A DNA stretch of 35,573 nt from Lentisphaeria bacterium (GCA_017457105.1 JAFTIA010000078.1:1-35573); one strand, 5' to 3'; shown: positions 17,609-25,510, numbered from the stretch's first letter. Notes: generated by a model not told the origin, from the letters alone. Numbers and translations are program-made.

Positions 17609-18897
17609 TATTCTTCAAGAGCTTTCAGCCGGTCTTTCAGCAGATTCTCAATATATTCTTTGCCGTAAAGCTTCCGCATGAGCCGGATATTGAATTCATA
17701 AAAGAGCTGATCGTCCGGGCGGGGGATGACCTGACCGCACGCCAGTTCCACCGCATCCCGGCGCAGTTGGGGATTGCGCTCGTAGCGGTCCAGAAAACGG
17801 ATCAGGGTACGGGGACTCAATTCCGTAAACTCTTTCTGCCCGAATGCTTCTGTATAACGGGTCGCCAGAAGGGAAATGATATTCCGGTTCGGATGGCGGA
17901 AGCCGTGGCAGGAAAGAAAATCCTCCACCATTTCTTCACAGCGTACATCGTCAAAAGTGGGGAACTGGATGCTGACACCCCGGGAAAGGATGCTGGGCGG
18001 GAAATCGTAATTGCTTGCCAATGCCAGCATAACATGGGATGGCGGCGAAAACGTGCCGCCCACATGGGTGCGGAACGCATAAAAATCCACTTTGTCCGGA
18101 TCAAGATCGTCAAAAAAGACCACAAATTTACGGTCAGGCCGCATGGCAAGGGCGTTCAGCAATTCCGGAAGTTCATTGGAGAGAACTGCTTCGTCTGCGG
18201 TGATCAGTGTCAATTCCGGAGAAGCCAGTGCGTGAGCAATGGTCAACTGGGTTTTCCCATGTCCCGGCAAGCTGGAGATCAGCAGCGGCACACTGCTGTT
18301 CCCGGCAAGAAAACTTTTGAATTGCCCTTTGAATTGCCGCCGGACGGAGATGAAGCCGTAAAAGGCATCCACTTTGCGGATGGTATCCAACTGGATCGGA
18401 GTGAATTCCCCACGGGTGTATTGAAAAGCCCTGCCTTCAGAAAGCGGATCGAATTTTGCCAGCATTTGCCGGACTTGTTCAGGATCATCCGGAACCGGCA
18501 GAGGTGCCTCCCGGAGCATCCGTCTGGCTGCCGGCAGGAGATAGGGACAATCCTCCGGGAGCATTTTGCCCAGTTCTGATGGAAATTTCAGCAGAGTTGC
18601 CGCCATTTTCAGCAGATATTGCCCGTCCTCCCCGGTACTTTCCAGCGTATCCGGCGGACAGTGCAGCTGGATAAAGGCGTTGAACAACGCTTCCCCGATG
18701 CGGACTTGCATACTGCGGGCGTTCTGCCCCCGGAGCATGTTGTTCAACTGGTCTGCCAGAACTGCGCCGAAATCTGCCGGTTCCCGGGAAAGGGCATCCA
18801 GAATCCGGGCGAGTTCAGCGTATTCCGGGATCAACGCCCGTTGCGCTATGGCTGCTTCCGCCCGGATTTGGGCAAAATGATCCTGTTTTGCCGTCAT
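17608..18897 (-). CDS. AAA ATPase of the DUF815 family
   Basis: The 429-residue protein has a helical N-terminal region (about 1-150) followed by an AAA module: Walker A SLPGHGKT (Lys215), Walker B VVFFDDLDPD near 260, ASNYDFPPSILSRG as sensor/arginine region, and a C-terminal lid. The arrangement matches DUF815, ATPases of unknown function; FDDL followed by a short conserved helix and SN... is characteristic. The P-loop has His in place of the usual Thr or Ser between its two glycines. It is cytoplasmic. It overlaps the permease start by one base and follows the YhcH-type gene by 8 nt, so coexpression with both is very likely. Function unknown. Confidence 0.8.
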   Translation of the reverse strand: MTAKQDHFAQIRAEAAIAQRALIPEYAELARILDALSREPADFGAVLADQLNNMLRGQNARSMQVRIGEALFNAFIQLHCPPDTLESTGEDGQYLLKMAATLLKFPSELGKMLPEDCPYLLPAARRMLREAPLPVPDDPEQVRQMLAKFDPLSEGRAFQYTRGEFTPIQLDTIRKVDAFYGFISVRRQFKGQFKSFLAGNSSVPLLISSLPGHGKTQLTIAHALASPELTLITADEAVLSNELPELLNALAMRPDRKFVVFFDDLDPDKVDFYAFRTHVGGTFSPPSHVMLALASNYDFPPSILSRGVSIQFPTFDDVRCEEMVEDFLSCHGFRHPNRNIISLLATRYTEAFGQKEFTELSPRTLIRFLDRYERNPQLRRDAVELACGQVIPRPDDQLFYEFNIRLMRKLYGKEYIENLLKDRLKALEE

Positions 18898-18905
18898 TGC
18901 AGATC

Positions 18906-19376
18906 TTACTTTTTCAGGAGATCGAGAGCGACTTTGAAAACGATCTTGCGGATGGTTACTTTCTTTTCGTTCCAGCCGGTCAGGTGTCCTTCGCCGGGGA
19001 GGAACAATGCAAAAGTGCCGTCCGTCATGGCAAGGCGGGTTTCCCTGCCCGGCGCAAACTTGAAGAAGCCGCGGTCACGGGCGTAATCCATTTCTTCTAT
19101 GACTTCCAGACCGTCGGTGGGCAGACAGCAGATGGTTTCGCTGCCGGAAAGGATCGCCTGAATATCCACATATTTGGCATGGAGTTCCACTTTGCAGTCT
19201 TCCAGAGCCTTGGTTTCGTAGCAAAGGACATCTGCAAAGACCTGATCTTCCACAAGGATATGGCGGCCCAGTTCAGTTTCCGGGGTCCACTTGGCGAGGA
19301 ATTCCCCGATAAGTTTCCATGCTTCCGGAGCAAGGCCGGCGTAGGTGTTCAAATTGGCAAGACTGTCGTAAATCAT
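18906..19376 (-). CDS. YhcH/YjgK/YiaL family protein (DUF386)
   Basis: The 156-residue protein matches the YhcH/YjgK/YiaL cupin-like family, linked in other bacteria to sialic acid or other sugar catabolism and to biofilm phenotypes. Family features are KVELHAKYVDIQAILSGSE near the middle, DGTFALFLPGEGHLTG (metal-site His and Glu) and KKVTIRKIVFKV at the end. The frame opens further upstream, but the ATG at 19376 has GGAG at proper spacing (AAAGGAGTCTGCAA) and starts the family's usual MIYDSL. No sialic acid genes are nearby. The gene lies 88 nt after the coiled-coil gene and 8 nt before the ATPase gene. Confidence 0.88.
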   Translation of the reverse strand: MIYDSLANLNTYAGLAPEAWKLIGEFLAKWTPETELGRHILVEDQVFADVLCYETKALEDCKVELHAKYVDIQAILSGSETICCLPTDGLEVIEEMDYARDRGFFKFAPGRETRLAMTDGTFALFLPGEGHLTGWNEKKVTIRKIVFKVALDLLKK

Positions 19377-19464
19377 TTGCAGACTCCTTTGGTTGATTTG
19401 TAAAACTTCTGCATGTATTACAGTACCACAAGTGCCGTTTTTTTCAACCGCCGGGGAAAATTTT

Positions 19465-19647
19465 TCAGAAAAAGGAGATGGAATCACCTTCTTCCGGTGC
19501 AATGGCACGGATCTCATCCTGCAAACTTTGCACGGCAGAGAGGAGTTCCTGCATTTTGCCCTCCAGTTTTACAAGGTCTGCTGCGCGGGCGGAATCCAGT
19601 TCATTGAGTTTGGTGGAGATTTCAGCAAGTTTGTTTTCCATGTCCAT
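19465..19647 (-). CDS. 60-residue coiled-coil peptide
   Basis: This small acidic protein (starting MDMENKLAEISTKLNEL) has a continuous heptad-like pattern of Leu/Ile/Ala over most of its length and ends DSISFF. No family is recognised; it may oligomerise or bind a partner helix. The ORF extends further upstream, but the start at 19647 has a perfect AAGGAG exactly 7 nt before the ATG. That site lies inside the terminator hairpin of the upstream symporter gene, so translation may depend on how the hairpin folds or on read-through. YhcH follows after 88 nt. Confidence 0.65.
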   Translation of the reverse strand: MDMENKLAEISTKLNELDSARAADLVKLEGKMQELLSAVQSLQDEIRAIAPEEGDSISFF

Positions 19648-19684
19648 AAAAAAACTCCTTCGGGTTGTTTCCCAAAGGAGTTTT
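19648..19684 (-). terminator. terminator of the SSS symporter, overlapping a ribosome-binding site
   Basis: On the minus strand a 10-bp stem (19651-19660 with 19675-19684) plus three inner G-C pairs (62-64 with 71-73) and a 6-nt loop ends in a T run (A at 19648-19654 on plus). The 3' arm includes AAGGAG (19655-19660), the ribosome-binding site of the next gene. Confidence 0.8.
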
Positions 19685-19702
19685 GTCAACTTGTTTCTGT
19701 CT

Positions 19703-21313
19703 TTATTTGTAATAGTGGAAGCACTTGACCACTACCCGGCGGGACGGCGGACGGGTACAGAAACTTACCACGACCAATGCAAGGATGGAGAGCGGCAGTG
19801 AATAGATCATGGTATCCACAAAAGGCCACGGGAACGAGGAGATCAATTCCGGTTTTCCGGTGATCATTTTGCAGATCCCCAGTGCCGCCGATTCCGAGCG
19901 GTGCAGGAAAAGAAGCCCGAAGGAACTTGCCGCGACCCCGGTGATCATACTTGCCCAAACCCCTGCCGCCGTCGCCCGGGGCCAGTAGAGAGCCGCCACA
20001 TAGCCCGGCAGGAAGGAGGCGGCGCAGATACCGAAAAAGATCGCCGTCCCGCGGGCGATGATGCCCGGAGGCAGAATATAGCCGAAGGTCACGCAGATCA
20101 CGATCCCGGCAATCACGCCCAGGCGGTTGAGTTTCATGCTGTCCTTGCCGGTCAATCCGCCGATGAGGTCGTGCCCGATGGTACTCCCCGTAACATGAAA
20201 GAGGGAACTCAGGGTGGACATGGCAGCTGAAAGCAGTGTCAGAACAAAGATATACAGGATAATGGGCGGAAGAGCCTGGGTAATGAAAAGGGGAATGATC
20301 ATATCCTGATTGCCGCCGGCCGCTTCAATGGCAAGTTTGCCGGAAATGTTCCCGGCAATGCCTTTGTCCGTATAATAGAAGAATACGTTGGAGAGCGCCC
20401 CCACCAGATAGGCGGATCCCACCGTAAAGAAGATGAATATGGCCCCGATCAGAGTTGCCCGGTTCAGTTCTTTACTGCTCTTGACCGTCATAAAACGCAC
20501 TGCCAGCTGGGGCTGGGCAAGGGCGCCGATCCCCACGCCCAGCATCAGACTGGAAACGAGGGTCCACCACCAGACGGAATTGAATGTTGGCATGACGGTC
20601 CACCCGGCGTGCCCGAGAGATGCTTCCTGCGGAAGTCTTTCCGCCACCAGCGGGGCGAGGGCGGTGAGTTCCCGGTGGGCCGCCACAATGCCGCCCAGTT
20701 TCCAGTAACTCATAACCAGCAAAGACCCCAGCCCGAGGATCATGATGGAGCCCATCAAAGCATCCACATACATCACCCCTTTCAGGCCGCCGAAGAAAAC
20801 ATATACAGCCACTACCAGACCGAAGATGATCAGTGCCGCAGTGTAGTCGATGGAGAGGACTTCCTGCAGAAATCTTGCCCCGCCGATCAGTACCACGCTG
20901 GAATAGATGGGCATAAAAAGAAAGATCACTGCCGCCAGAAAGATCCGCATACCGGGGGCTTCATAACGGTCGGCGATGAATTGCGGAAAGGTGCTTGAGC
21001 CCAAGGCTTTCCCGAGTTTGCGGGTGCGTCTTCCGAAAAAAACAAAGGCGATAAAGATTCCGACTGCAATATTCATAAAAGTCAGCCACAGAAGCCCCAT
21101 GCCGTAACGCCCTGCCACGCCGCCAAAGCCCACAATGGCGGAGGTGCTGATGAATGCCGCTCCGTAACTCATGGCCATGACAAAGGGGTGGGCTGACCGC
21201 CCTGCAAGGAGATAATCCTGATTGGAGGAGGTTTTCCGGTAACCGCGATACCCGAGATAAGCGATGCCTCCCAGATAAAGAATGGCAGTAATAATAAACC
21301 CGAGGGAATTCAT
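19703..21313 (-). CDS. sodium/solute symporter (SSS family)
   Basis: The 536-residue protein has about 13 hydrophobic helices and SSS-family motifs: an N-terminal GYRGYRKTSSNQDYLLAGRS, then ATSA-like FISTSAIVGFGG, and AMSTLSSLFHVTGSTIGHDL later on. It imports an organic solute with Na+; the substrate (acetate/lactate, proline, sugar or nucleoside) cannot be named from sequence. Its start overlaps the 44-residue accessory peptide gene by 4 nt (ATGA), the typical arrangement of symporters that need a small partner. Transcription should start at the promoter at 21473-21501 and end at the hairpin 13-52 nt after its stop. Confidence 0.93.
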   Translation of the reverse strand: MNSLGFIITAILYLGGIAYLGYRGYRKTSSNQDYLLAGRSAHPFVMAMSYGAAFISTSAIVGFGGVAGRYGMGLLWLTFMNIAVGIFIAFVFFGRRTRKLGKALGSSTFPQFIADRYEAPGMRIFLAAVIFLFMPIYSSVVLIGGARFLQEVLSIDYTAALIIFGLVVAVYVFFGGLKGVMYVDALMGSIMILGLGSLLVMSYWKLGGIVAAHRELTALAPLVAERLPQEASLGHAGWTVMPTFNSVWWWTLVSSLMLGVGIGALAQPQLAVRFMTVKSSKELNRATLIGAIFIFFTVGSAYLVGALSNVFFYYTDKGIAGNISGKLAIEAAGGNQDMIIPLFITQALPPIILYIFVLTLLSAAMSTLSSLFHVTGSTIGHDLIGGLTGKDSMKLNRLGVIAGIVICVTFGYILPPGIIARGTAIFFGICAASFLPGYVAALYWPRATAAGVWASMITGVAASSFGLLFLHRSESAALGICKMITGKPELISSFPWPFVDTMIYSLPLSILALVVVSFCTRPPSRRVVVKCFHYYK

Positions 21314-21444
21314 TTTTCCTCACCTCCGTCTTCATCGGACTTGTTCCAGCAGAGGATCCCGTAAACCACGCAGGTCAGGACCGCAATGATGTTTGCCCAG
21401 AATGCCAGAGCGACCCAGACATCCCCCAATCCCAATTTCCACAT
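21310..21444 (-). CDS. symporter small accessory protein, 44 aa
   Basis: Too short for ordinary gene calling. The peptide starts MWKLGLGDVWVALAFWA, has one membrane helix (residues 8-32) and a charged tail KSDEDGGEEK. Its stop overlaps the symporter ATG (ATGA), and AAAGGAT precedes its start. Small one-helix proteins directly before SSS transporters, beginning with this kind of Leu-Gly-Leu-Gly-Asp motif, form a known accessory family. The match was recognised from memory, not by search. It probably helps assemble or stabilise the symporter in the inner membrane. Confidence 0.85.
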   Translation of the reverse strand: MWKLGLGDVWVALAFWANIIAVLTCVVYGILCWNKSDEDGGEEK

Positions 21445-21472
21445 AGATACATCCTTTCAAAATTGAATGTAA

Positions 21473-21501
21473 AATATAGCACTTCCGGGTCTTTTTTACA
21501 A
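21473..21501 (-). promoter_or_regulatory. promoter of the symporter operon
   Basis: On the minus strand TTGTAA (21496-21501) is 17 nt from TATATT (21473-21478), which is preceded by TGC (extended -10). The accessory peptide start lies 28 nt downstream. Confidence 0.7.
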
Positions 21502-21530
21502 GAATTTTTTGCCGGATGCCGCGACAGTTT

Positions 21531-22520
21531 TCAGAAATCGGCGCTGATGGCCTGCTGCATATCTTCCGGGAGGGGGCTTGTAAAGACCAGTTCTTTCCCG
21601 GAACGGGGGTGACGGAAGGTCAGGCGTGCGGAATGCAGTGCCTGCCGCTTCATGCCGAGCCGTTGGTAATCTTCCGGAGATAGTTTCCCTTCTTTTGCCC
21701 GCTTGATAAACAGCGAATCGTCCACGCCATACAATTTATCTCCCACCAAGGGGTACCCCAAACTGAACAGGGTCGCCCGGATCTGGTGCATCCTGCCTGT
21801 AAAAAGACGGGCTTTTACAAGGGTGCGGTCGGCAAAGATCTTTTCCGGCTGAAGCAGGGTGCGGCAGAGTTCACCATCGTTTGAGCCATGGAGATATTTC
21901 CGTTTGCGGCGGACAGGACTTGCCGTATCTTTGACCAAAGCCCCTGCGGCATCCAGACTTTCTGTAAACCGGCCGAAAACAAGGGCGAAATATTCCTTTT
22001 GCCAGTTGTCCGATGCCAGTTTTGCGGCGGCTTCCGGATTCCGGGCAATGACCAGAAGCCCGCTGGTTTCACGGTCCAGACGGTTTACCGGGTGGATGGT
22101 GCCGAATTTTTCAGAAAGAAGATACCACAAGGTGTGGTAATAAAAAACTCCTGCCGGATGTACGGGGAGATCCCCGGATTTATCCACTACCAGCAGATCT
22201 TCATCTTCATAAGTGATCTTATAACTGGGATCGACTTCCGGTTCCAGCAGGTCAGTGGGATGGTATTGCAGGGTCATGCCTTCCAGCAAAATATCATCCG
22301 GAGAAGCCGTTCTGCCGTCAACGGTGAATTCTCCTGCCGCAAGGCGTTCCCGCCAGCCGGATTCATCCCGGTAGGTAAAGCGGGTGGTCAGAAGCTGCAG
22401 AACGGTCCAGTTATGGTAACGCCGGTCGATGTGCGTGGCAATGATCCGGGTATGCAGAGGCACAGCCCGATCCGCCGGTTCCCCGCCTTGACTTTGAGCG
22501 GCGGGGGAGGGGGGATTCAT
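21531..22520 (-). CDS. RluA-family pseudouridine synthase
   Basis: The 329-residue enzyme should convert uridine to pseudouridine in rRNA or tRNA. The catalytic motif NRLDRETSGLLVIAR carries the essential Asp (HRLDxxTSG in most homologues; here Asn replaces His). An S4-like N-terminal region (RERLAAGEFTVDG) precedes it, and GRMHQIRATLFSLGYPLVGD and HSARLTFRHP follow, as usual in RluA/RluD enzymes. The site and RNA target are unknown. The start at 22520 is chosen because AGGAGG lies 7 nt upstream; the earlier ATG at 22544 has none. The acidic zinc-ribbon gene lies upstream with a terminator between. Confidence 0.9.
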   Translation of the reverse strand: MNPPSPAAQSQGGEPADRAVPLHTRIIATHIDRRYHNWTVLQLLTTRFTYRDESGWRERLAAGEFTVDGRTASPDDILLEGMTLQYHPTDLLEPEVDPSYKITYEDEDLLVVDKSGDLPVHPAGVFYYHTLWYLLSEKFGTIHPVNRLDRETSGLLVIARNPEAAAKLASDNWQKEYFALVFGRFTESLDAAGALVKDTASPVRRKRKYLHGSNDGELCRTLLQPEKIFADRTLVKARLFTGRMHQIRATLFSLGYPLVGDKLYGVDDSLFIKRAKEGKLSPEDYQRLGMKRQALHSARLTFRHPRSGKELVFTSPLPEDMQQAISADF

Positions 22521-22542
22521 CGCTGTGCCTCCTGTGTTCAGC

Positions 22543-22566
22543 AAAAGAGCCGGAGATGATCCGGCT
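22543..22566 (-). terminator. terminator of the zinc-ribbon gene
   Basis: On the minus strand AGCCGGA (22560-22566) pairs with TCCGGCT (22548-22554) around a 5-nt loop, followed by CTTTTG. The T run is short, so termination may be partial and allow some read-through into the pseudouridine synthase gene. Confidence 0.55.
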
Positions 22567-22577
22567 GGATCGCTGTA

Positions 22578-22856
22578 TCAGAAATCGTCATCGTCATCGA
22601 ATTCTTCGTCGTCGAAGTCTCCGAAATCGTCGTCATCATCAAAGGGGATGCCGTCATTATAACGGTCTTCATCCACATAATCATCATCTTCATCCAGATC
22701 GTCGTACACACCATCCAGATCATCATCATCGTAGTCTTCATCGTCAATGAACTGGGAGCGGGTACTCAGCATGGTGCCGCATTCCGGACAGCACCCGTCT
22801 TCGGCTTCAATGGCACTTTCACTTACTTCAATGTCGCAATAGGGGCAACGAGTCAT
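22578..22856 (-). CDS. acidic zinc-ribbon protein, function unknown
   Basis: The 92-residue protein has an N-terminal four-Cys zinc ribbon (CPYC at 4-7, CPEC near 23-26) followed by an extremely acidic tail of Asp and Glu with Tyr and Phe from about residue 38 to the end, including runs of four or five Asp. The tail should be disordered and could mimic nucleic acid or bind basic proteins or metal ions; this is inference. Short zinc-ribbon proteins with acidic tails are known from several PVC bacteria but have no assigned role that I can name. AGGAGG precedes the ATG, and a strong promoter with a palindrome lies upstream, so the gene is probably well expressed and regulated. Confidence 0.75.
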   Translation of the reverse strand: MTRCPYCDIEVSESAIEAEDGCCPECGTMLSTRSQFIDDEDYDDDDLDGVYDDLDEDDDYVDEDRYNDGIPFDDDDDFGDFDDEEFDDDDDF

Positions 22857-22881
22857 AATTTCCTCCTGTTGGTTTGAGGGT

Positions 22882-22909
22882 ACTATATTGACAAAATGCG
22901 ATTTGTCAA
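22882..22909 (-). promoter_or_regulatory. promoter with overlapping palindrome for the zinc-ribbon gene
   Basis: On the minus strand the -35 TTGACA (22904-22909) and -10 TATAGT (22882-22887) are 16 nt apart. A perfect 8-bp inverted repeat, TTGACAAA (22888-22895) and TTTGTCAA (22902-22909), spans the spacer and -35, which makes a repressor operator possible. Confidence 0.6.
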
Positions 22910-22939
22910 ATCATTTGCTGAAAATCCTGCAAAAAAAAC

Positions 22940-24124
22940 TTATTTTTCCTGTTCAAGCAGTGCTTTCCCCAGAGAAAACTTTGTATTGTATTCTTCCGGC
23001 GGGAAGTTTTTTTCCGAACCGTACTTGGGCCAGCACTCATAAACCACGGTATCTTCCGCATTGATGATGGTATTGTTTTCAAATCTGATGCGGTCTGTCT
23101 GCAATCCCATGCGTTCATCCAGGAATTTCCGCTGGGCGGCGCGGTCCATGGCATTGAAGGCGGCAATATCTTTTTGGCTCATCAGGTATTCCCGGCCCGG
23201 CGGGTTATAGCCGCTGATATGGAAACACATCATCCAGTTGCGATTTGCTTTTTTCTTGAATTCAAAGCGGTTGTTGCGGACGGTGAGCCCGGTGGAGAAG
23301 AATTCCCCACCCTTTTTCACCACCTGTTCGGTTACAAAGAGGGGGAAAGCGAGCATGGGGGAACTGTCATATTTCCCATTGTCGATAAAGGTGCAGTTTT
23401 CCACTGTGACGTCATCCACCTGGTTACGGAAACGGACGAAGTCGCCGTAGGCATCGATCATGGTGCAGTTGCGGACGGTGAGTTTTTTGCTGGAATTAGA
23501 GTTATACAGCATGTGAGCACGGGTATCATAACCCACATTTTCAAAAAGGCAGTTTTCCCATGTGATGTTTTCACTTTCCGCGTCCGCACTGCTGGCGGCG
23601 TAAAAAGCCCCACGCAAATCCTTCCAAACGCAGTTGCGGATCAGAATATCCCGGGAGCGGGAAACTGCCAGAGCTGCGGAGCACAGGCCATTGCCGGTAA
23701 AGCGGAGTCCGTCAATTATGATGTTCCGGCTGTTGTTCCGGATAACGATCAGGGGGAAAAGATTATTTTTGATCTCTCTGCTGTCATTGGGGTGACGGGC
23801 GAAAACACTGCCGTGATTTTCTGCCCCCCGCAATGTGAAATGGTGCTTTTCATTCCCCACGCCCCGGAGAACAAGGCTGGTTTCCTTTTGGGCAGGAAGT
23901 TCCGTGTAATAGTTTCCCGGAGCAAGCTGCAGAGTCACCGGAGATTTTTCCAGCTTTTTTTTGATATTTTTCCAGAGATTATGATCCCAGAGCCGTGCGG
24001 CATTTTCCGGAGAGGAACCGGAACCTTTCCCCCGGGCTTCCGGGGCGGCGTACAGGTTGAGCTCTGATGCGCAAAGAGCGGCGCAGACGGCGCCAGAACA
24101 AACAATAAAAAGTGATTTCAGCAT
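22940..24124 (-). CDS. secreted right-handed parallel beta-helix protein, paralogue 1
   Basis: The 394-residue protein has a signal peptide (MLKSLFIVCSGAVCAALCAS) and then the mature motif LYAAPEARGKGSGSSPENAA. The central and C-terminal parts carry repeated beta-helix coils with VRNCTMID, VENCTFIDN, IRFENNTIIN and similar ladder-forming Asn/Cys positions. Such proteins are commonly pectate-lyase-like polysaccharide lyases, glycosidases or surface adhesins; no catalytic residues could be assigned. It is 13 nt downstream of its paralogue and preceded by GAGGA, so both are probably one transcript. It resembles the paralogue over its full length, with long stretches nearly identical. Confidence 0.82.
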   Translation of the reverse strand: MLKSLFIVCSGAVCAALCASELNLYAAPEARGKGSGSSPENAARLWDHNLWKNIKKKLEKSPVTLQLAPGNYYTELPAQKETSLVLRGVGNEKHHFTLRGAENHGSVFARHPNDSREIKNNLFPLIVIRNNSRNIIIDGLRFTGNGLCSAALAVSRSRDILIRNCVWKDLRGAFYAASSADAESENITWENCLFENVGYDTRAHMLYNSNSSKKLTVRNCTMIDAYGDFVRFRNQVDDVTVENCTFIDNGKYDSSPMLAFPLFVTEQVVKKGGEFFSTGLTVRNNRFEFKKKANRNWMMCFHISGYNPPGREYLMSQKDIAAFNAMDRAAQRKFLDERMGLQTDRIRFENNTIINAEDTVVYECWPKYGSEKNFPPEEYNTKFSLGKALLEQEK

Positions 24125-24137
24125 AGACCGTCCTCTC

Positions 24138-25322
24138 TTAATTCAATGCTTTTGTGAGGGAGGTTACGGTTTTGTAATCTTTTTGCGGGAAGATTTTTTC
24201 TGCGCCGTACAGGGGCCAGCATTCATAAACGATGGCATCCTCTGCATTGATGATGGTATTGTTTTCAAATTTGATGCGGCCGGTCTGCAAATTCATACGG
24301 TCATCCAGATATTTGCGCTGGGCGGCACGATCCAGTTTGCTGAAAGCGGCGCTGTCTTTTTTATTCATCATGTAGTTCAAGCCCGGCGGATTGAAGCCGC
24401 TGTTGTGGATGCACATCATCCAGTTGCGGGGGGCTTTTTTCTTGAATTCAAAGCGGCAGTTCCGCACGGTGAGCCCGCTGGAAAAGGTTTCGCCGCCCAG
24501 ATCCACTTTTTTCTTTGTGTTGAAAAGCGGGAAAGCGATGAAGGGGCTGCTGTTATATTTTCCATTGTCAATAAAGGTGCAGTTTTCCACGGTCACATCC
24601 TGAACTTTGTTGCGGAAACGGATAAAGTCGCCGAAAGAATCGATCATGGTGCAGTTGCGGACGGTCAGATTGCGGCAGTAATTGGCGTTATAAAGCATGT
24701 GGGCATGGGAATTGTAGCCGATATTGTCGAAGGTGCAGTTTTCCCAGAGGACATTGTCACACTTTCCGTTGGCACCGCTGGCACCGTAATAAACGCGCCG
24801 CATATTTTTCCAGTGGCAGTTGCGGATGGTGATGTTGACCGAATCCCGGACTTGCAGGGCATATCCGCATGCCCCGTCACCGGTAAAATACAGTTGTTCA
24901 AAGACGATGTTCCGGCAGTTTTTCCGGAGGGTGATAAGGTTCTGTAGATTTTTGGAAGCGGGTTCCATATTTTTGCTGTCTTGGGGGTTCCGGGAGAAAA
25001 CGGCGGCATGATTGGCGGCGCCGCGAATGATGAGCTGGTTTTGGTCATGGCCGATACCGTTCAAATTCAACCGGGTATCCTGTTTTGCCGGATAGGTGGT
25101 GATGTATTTTCCCGGGAGCAGTTCCAGGGTAACGGGGTGTTTCTGCAGTTCATTCTGAATATTTTTCCACAAAGCGGCATCCCAGAACCGGGCAGCATCG
25201 GCTTTGGAACTGCCATTGCCTTTACCGGCGGCTTTGGGGGCGGCATACATGGTAATGCCGGAAGCCATGATGCTCCATGCAAAACAAAAGATGGCGATAA
25301 CGGAAAGATAGAGTTTTTTCAT
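24138..25322 (-). CDS. secreted right-handed parallel beta-helix protein, paralogue 2
   Basis: The 394-residue protein (signal peptide MKKLYLSVIAIFCFAWSIMA, then GITMYAAPKAAGKGNGSS) is a full-length relative of the downstream gene, with the same order of beta-helix coils: VRNCTMIDSFGDF, VENCTFIDNGKY, CRFEFKKKAPRNWMMC and ENNTIINAED. It should be exported and may act on a polysaccharide or bind a host glycan. The open frame extends 192 nt upstream into a repeat region, but the ATG at 25322 has AAAGG 8-9 nt upstream and begins a clear signal peptide. A promoter whose -35 lies in the 46-bp repeat precedes it by 46 nt. Confidence 0.82.
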   Translation of the reverse strand: MKKLYLSVIAIFCFAWSIMASGITMYAAPKAAGKGNGSSKADAARFWDAALWKNIQNELQKHPVTLELLPGKYITTYPAKQDTRLNLNGIGHDQNQLIIRGAANHAAVFSRNPQDSKNMEPASKNLQNLITLRKNCRNIVFEQLYFTGDGACGYALQVRDSVNITIRNCHWKNMRRVYYGASGANGKCDNVLWENCTFDNIGYNSHAHMLYNANYCRNLTVRNCTMIDSFGDFIRFRNKVQDVTVENCTFIDNGKYNSSPFIAFPLFNTKKKVDLGGETFSSGLTVRNCRFEFKKKAPRNWMMCIHNSGFNPPGLNYMMNKKDSAAFSKLDRAAQRKYLDDRMNLQTGRIKFENNTIINAEDAIVYECWPLYGAEKIFPQKDYKTVTSLTKALN

Positions 25323-25368
25323 GATGAAACCTTTGAAAATTATTTTGCGTGTCAACCTGATGAGGATT

Positions 25369-25397
25369 AAAATAGCATTGCGGCAAGGGATTTTCAA
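25369..25397 (-). promoter_or_regulatory. promoter of the beta-helix pair
   Basis: On the minus strand TTGAAA (25392-25397) and TATTTT (25369-25374) are 17 nt apart, with the start codon 46 nt downstream. The -35 sits inside copy 1 of the 46-bp direct repeat. Confidence 0.5.
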
Positions 25398-25431
25398 GTT
25401 TTTTGTGATGGTTCGAGTGTTCGGCCGGAAA
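25386..25431 (+). repeat. 46-bp direct repeat, copy 1
   Basis: The segment from AGGGATTTTCAAG to CGGCCGGAAA is identical at 45 of 46 positions to 26745-26790 in the same orientation. The pair brackets the Fic gene. No coding function is apparent. Confidence 0.85.
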
Positions 25432-25448
25432 TAAGGAAAGGCACTGGG

Positions 25449-25475
25449 CTGAACAATGACTGATTTTTCTGTATA
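25449..25475 (-). repeat. 27-bp dispersed repeat, copy B
   Basis: On the minus strand this matches copy A (104-130) at 25 of 27 positions. It lies downstream of the Fic gene. Confidence 0.6.
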
Positions 25476-25510
25476 GGATTCCTGACTGCCGGACAGTCGG
25501 CTTCTGTTGT

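Noticed and set aside
22563..22750. Repeats of GATCATCATC/TCATCATC as a possible satellite or CRISPR-like array
   Set aside because: They are Asp/Glu codons of the acidic tail of the zinc-ribbon protein in the minus frame; no spacers or fixed unit.
23200..24900. Recurring GTGCAGTT(G/T) and GCGGACGGTGAG motifs suggesting a repeat array
   Set aside because: They encode the repeated beta-helix coils (RNCTMI, ENCTFI) in two paralogous genes.
25481..25500. GACTG/CAGTC hairpin after the Fic gene as terminator
   Set aside because: Only five base pairs and no T run on the minus strand.
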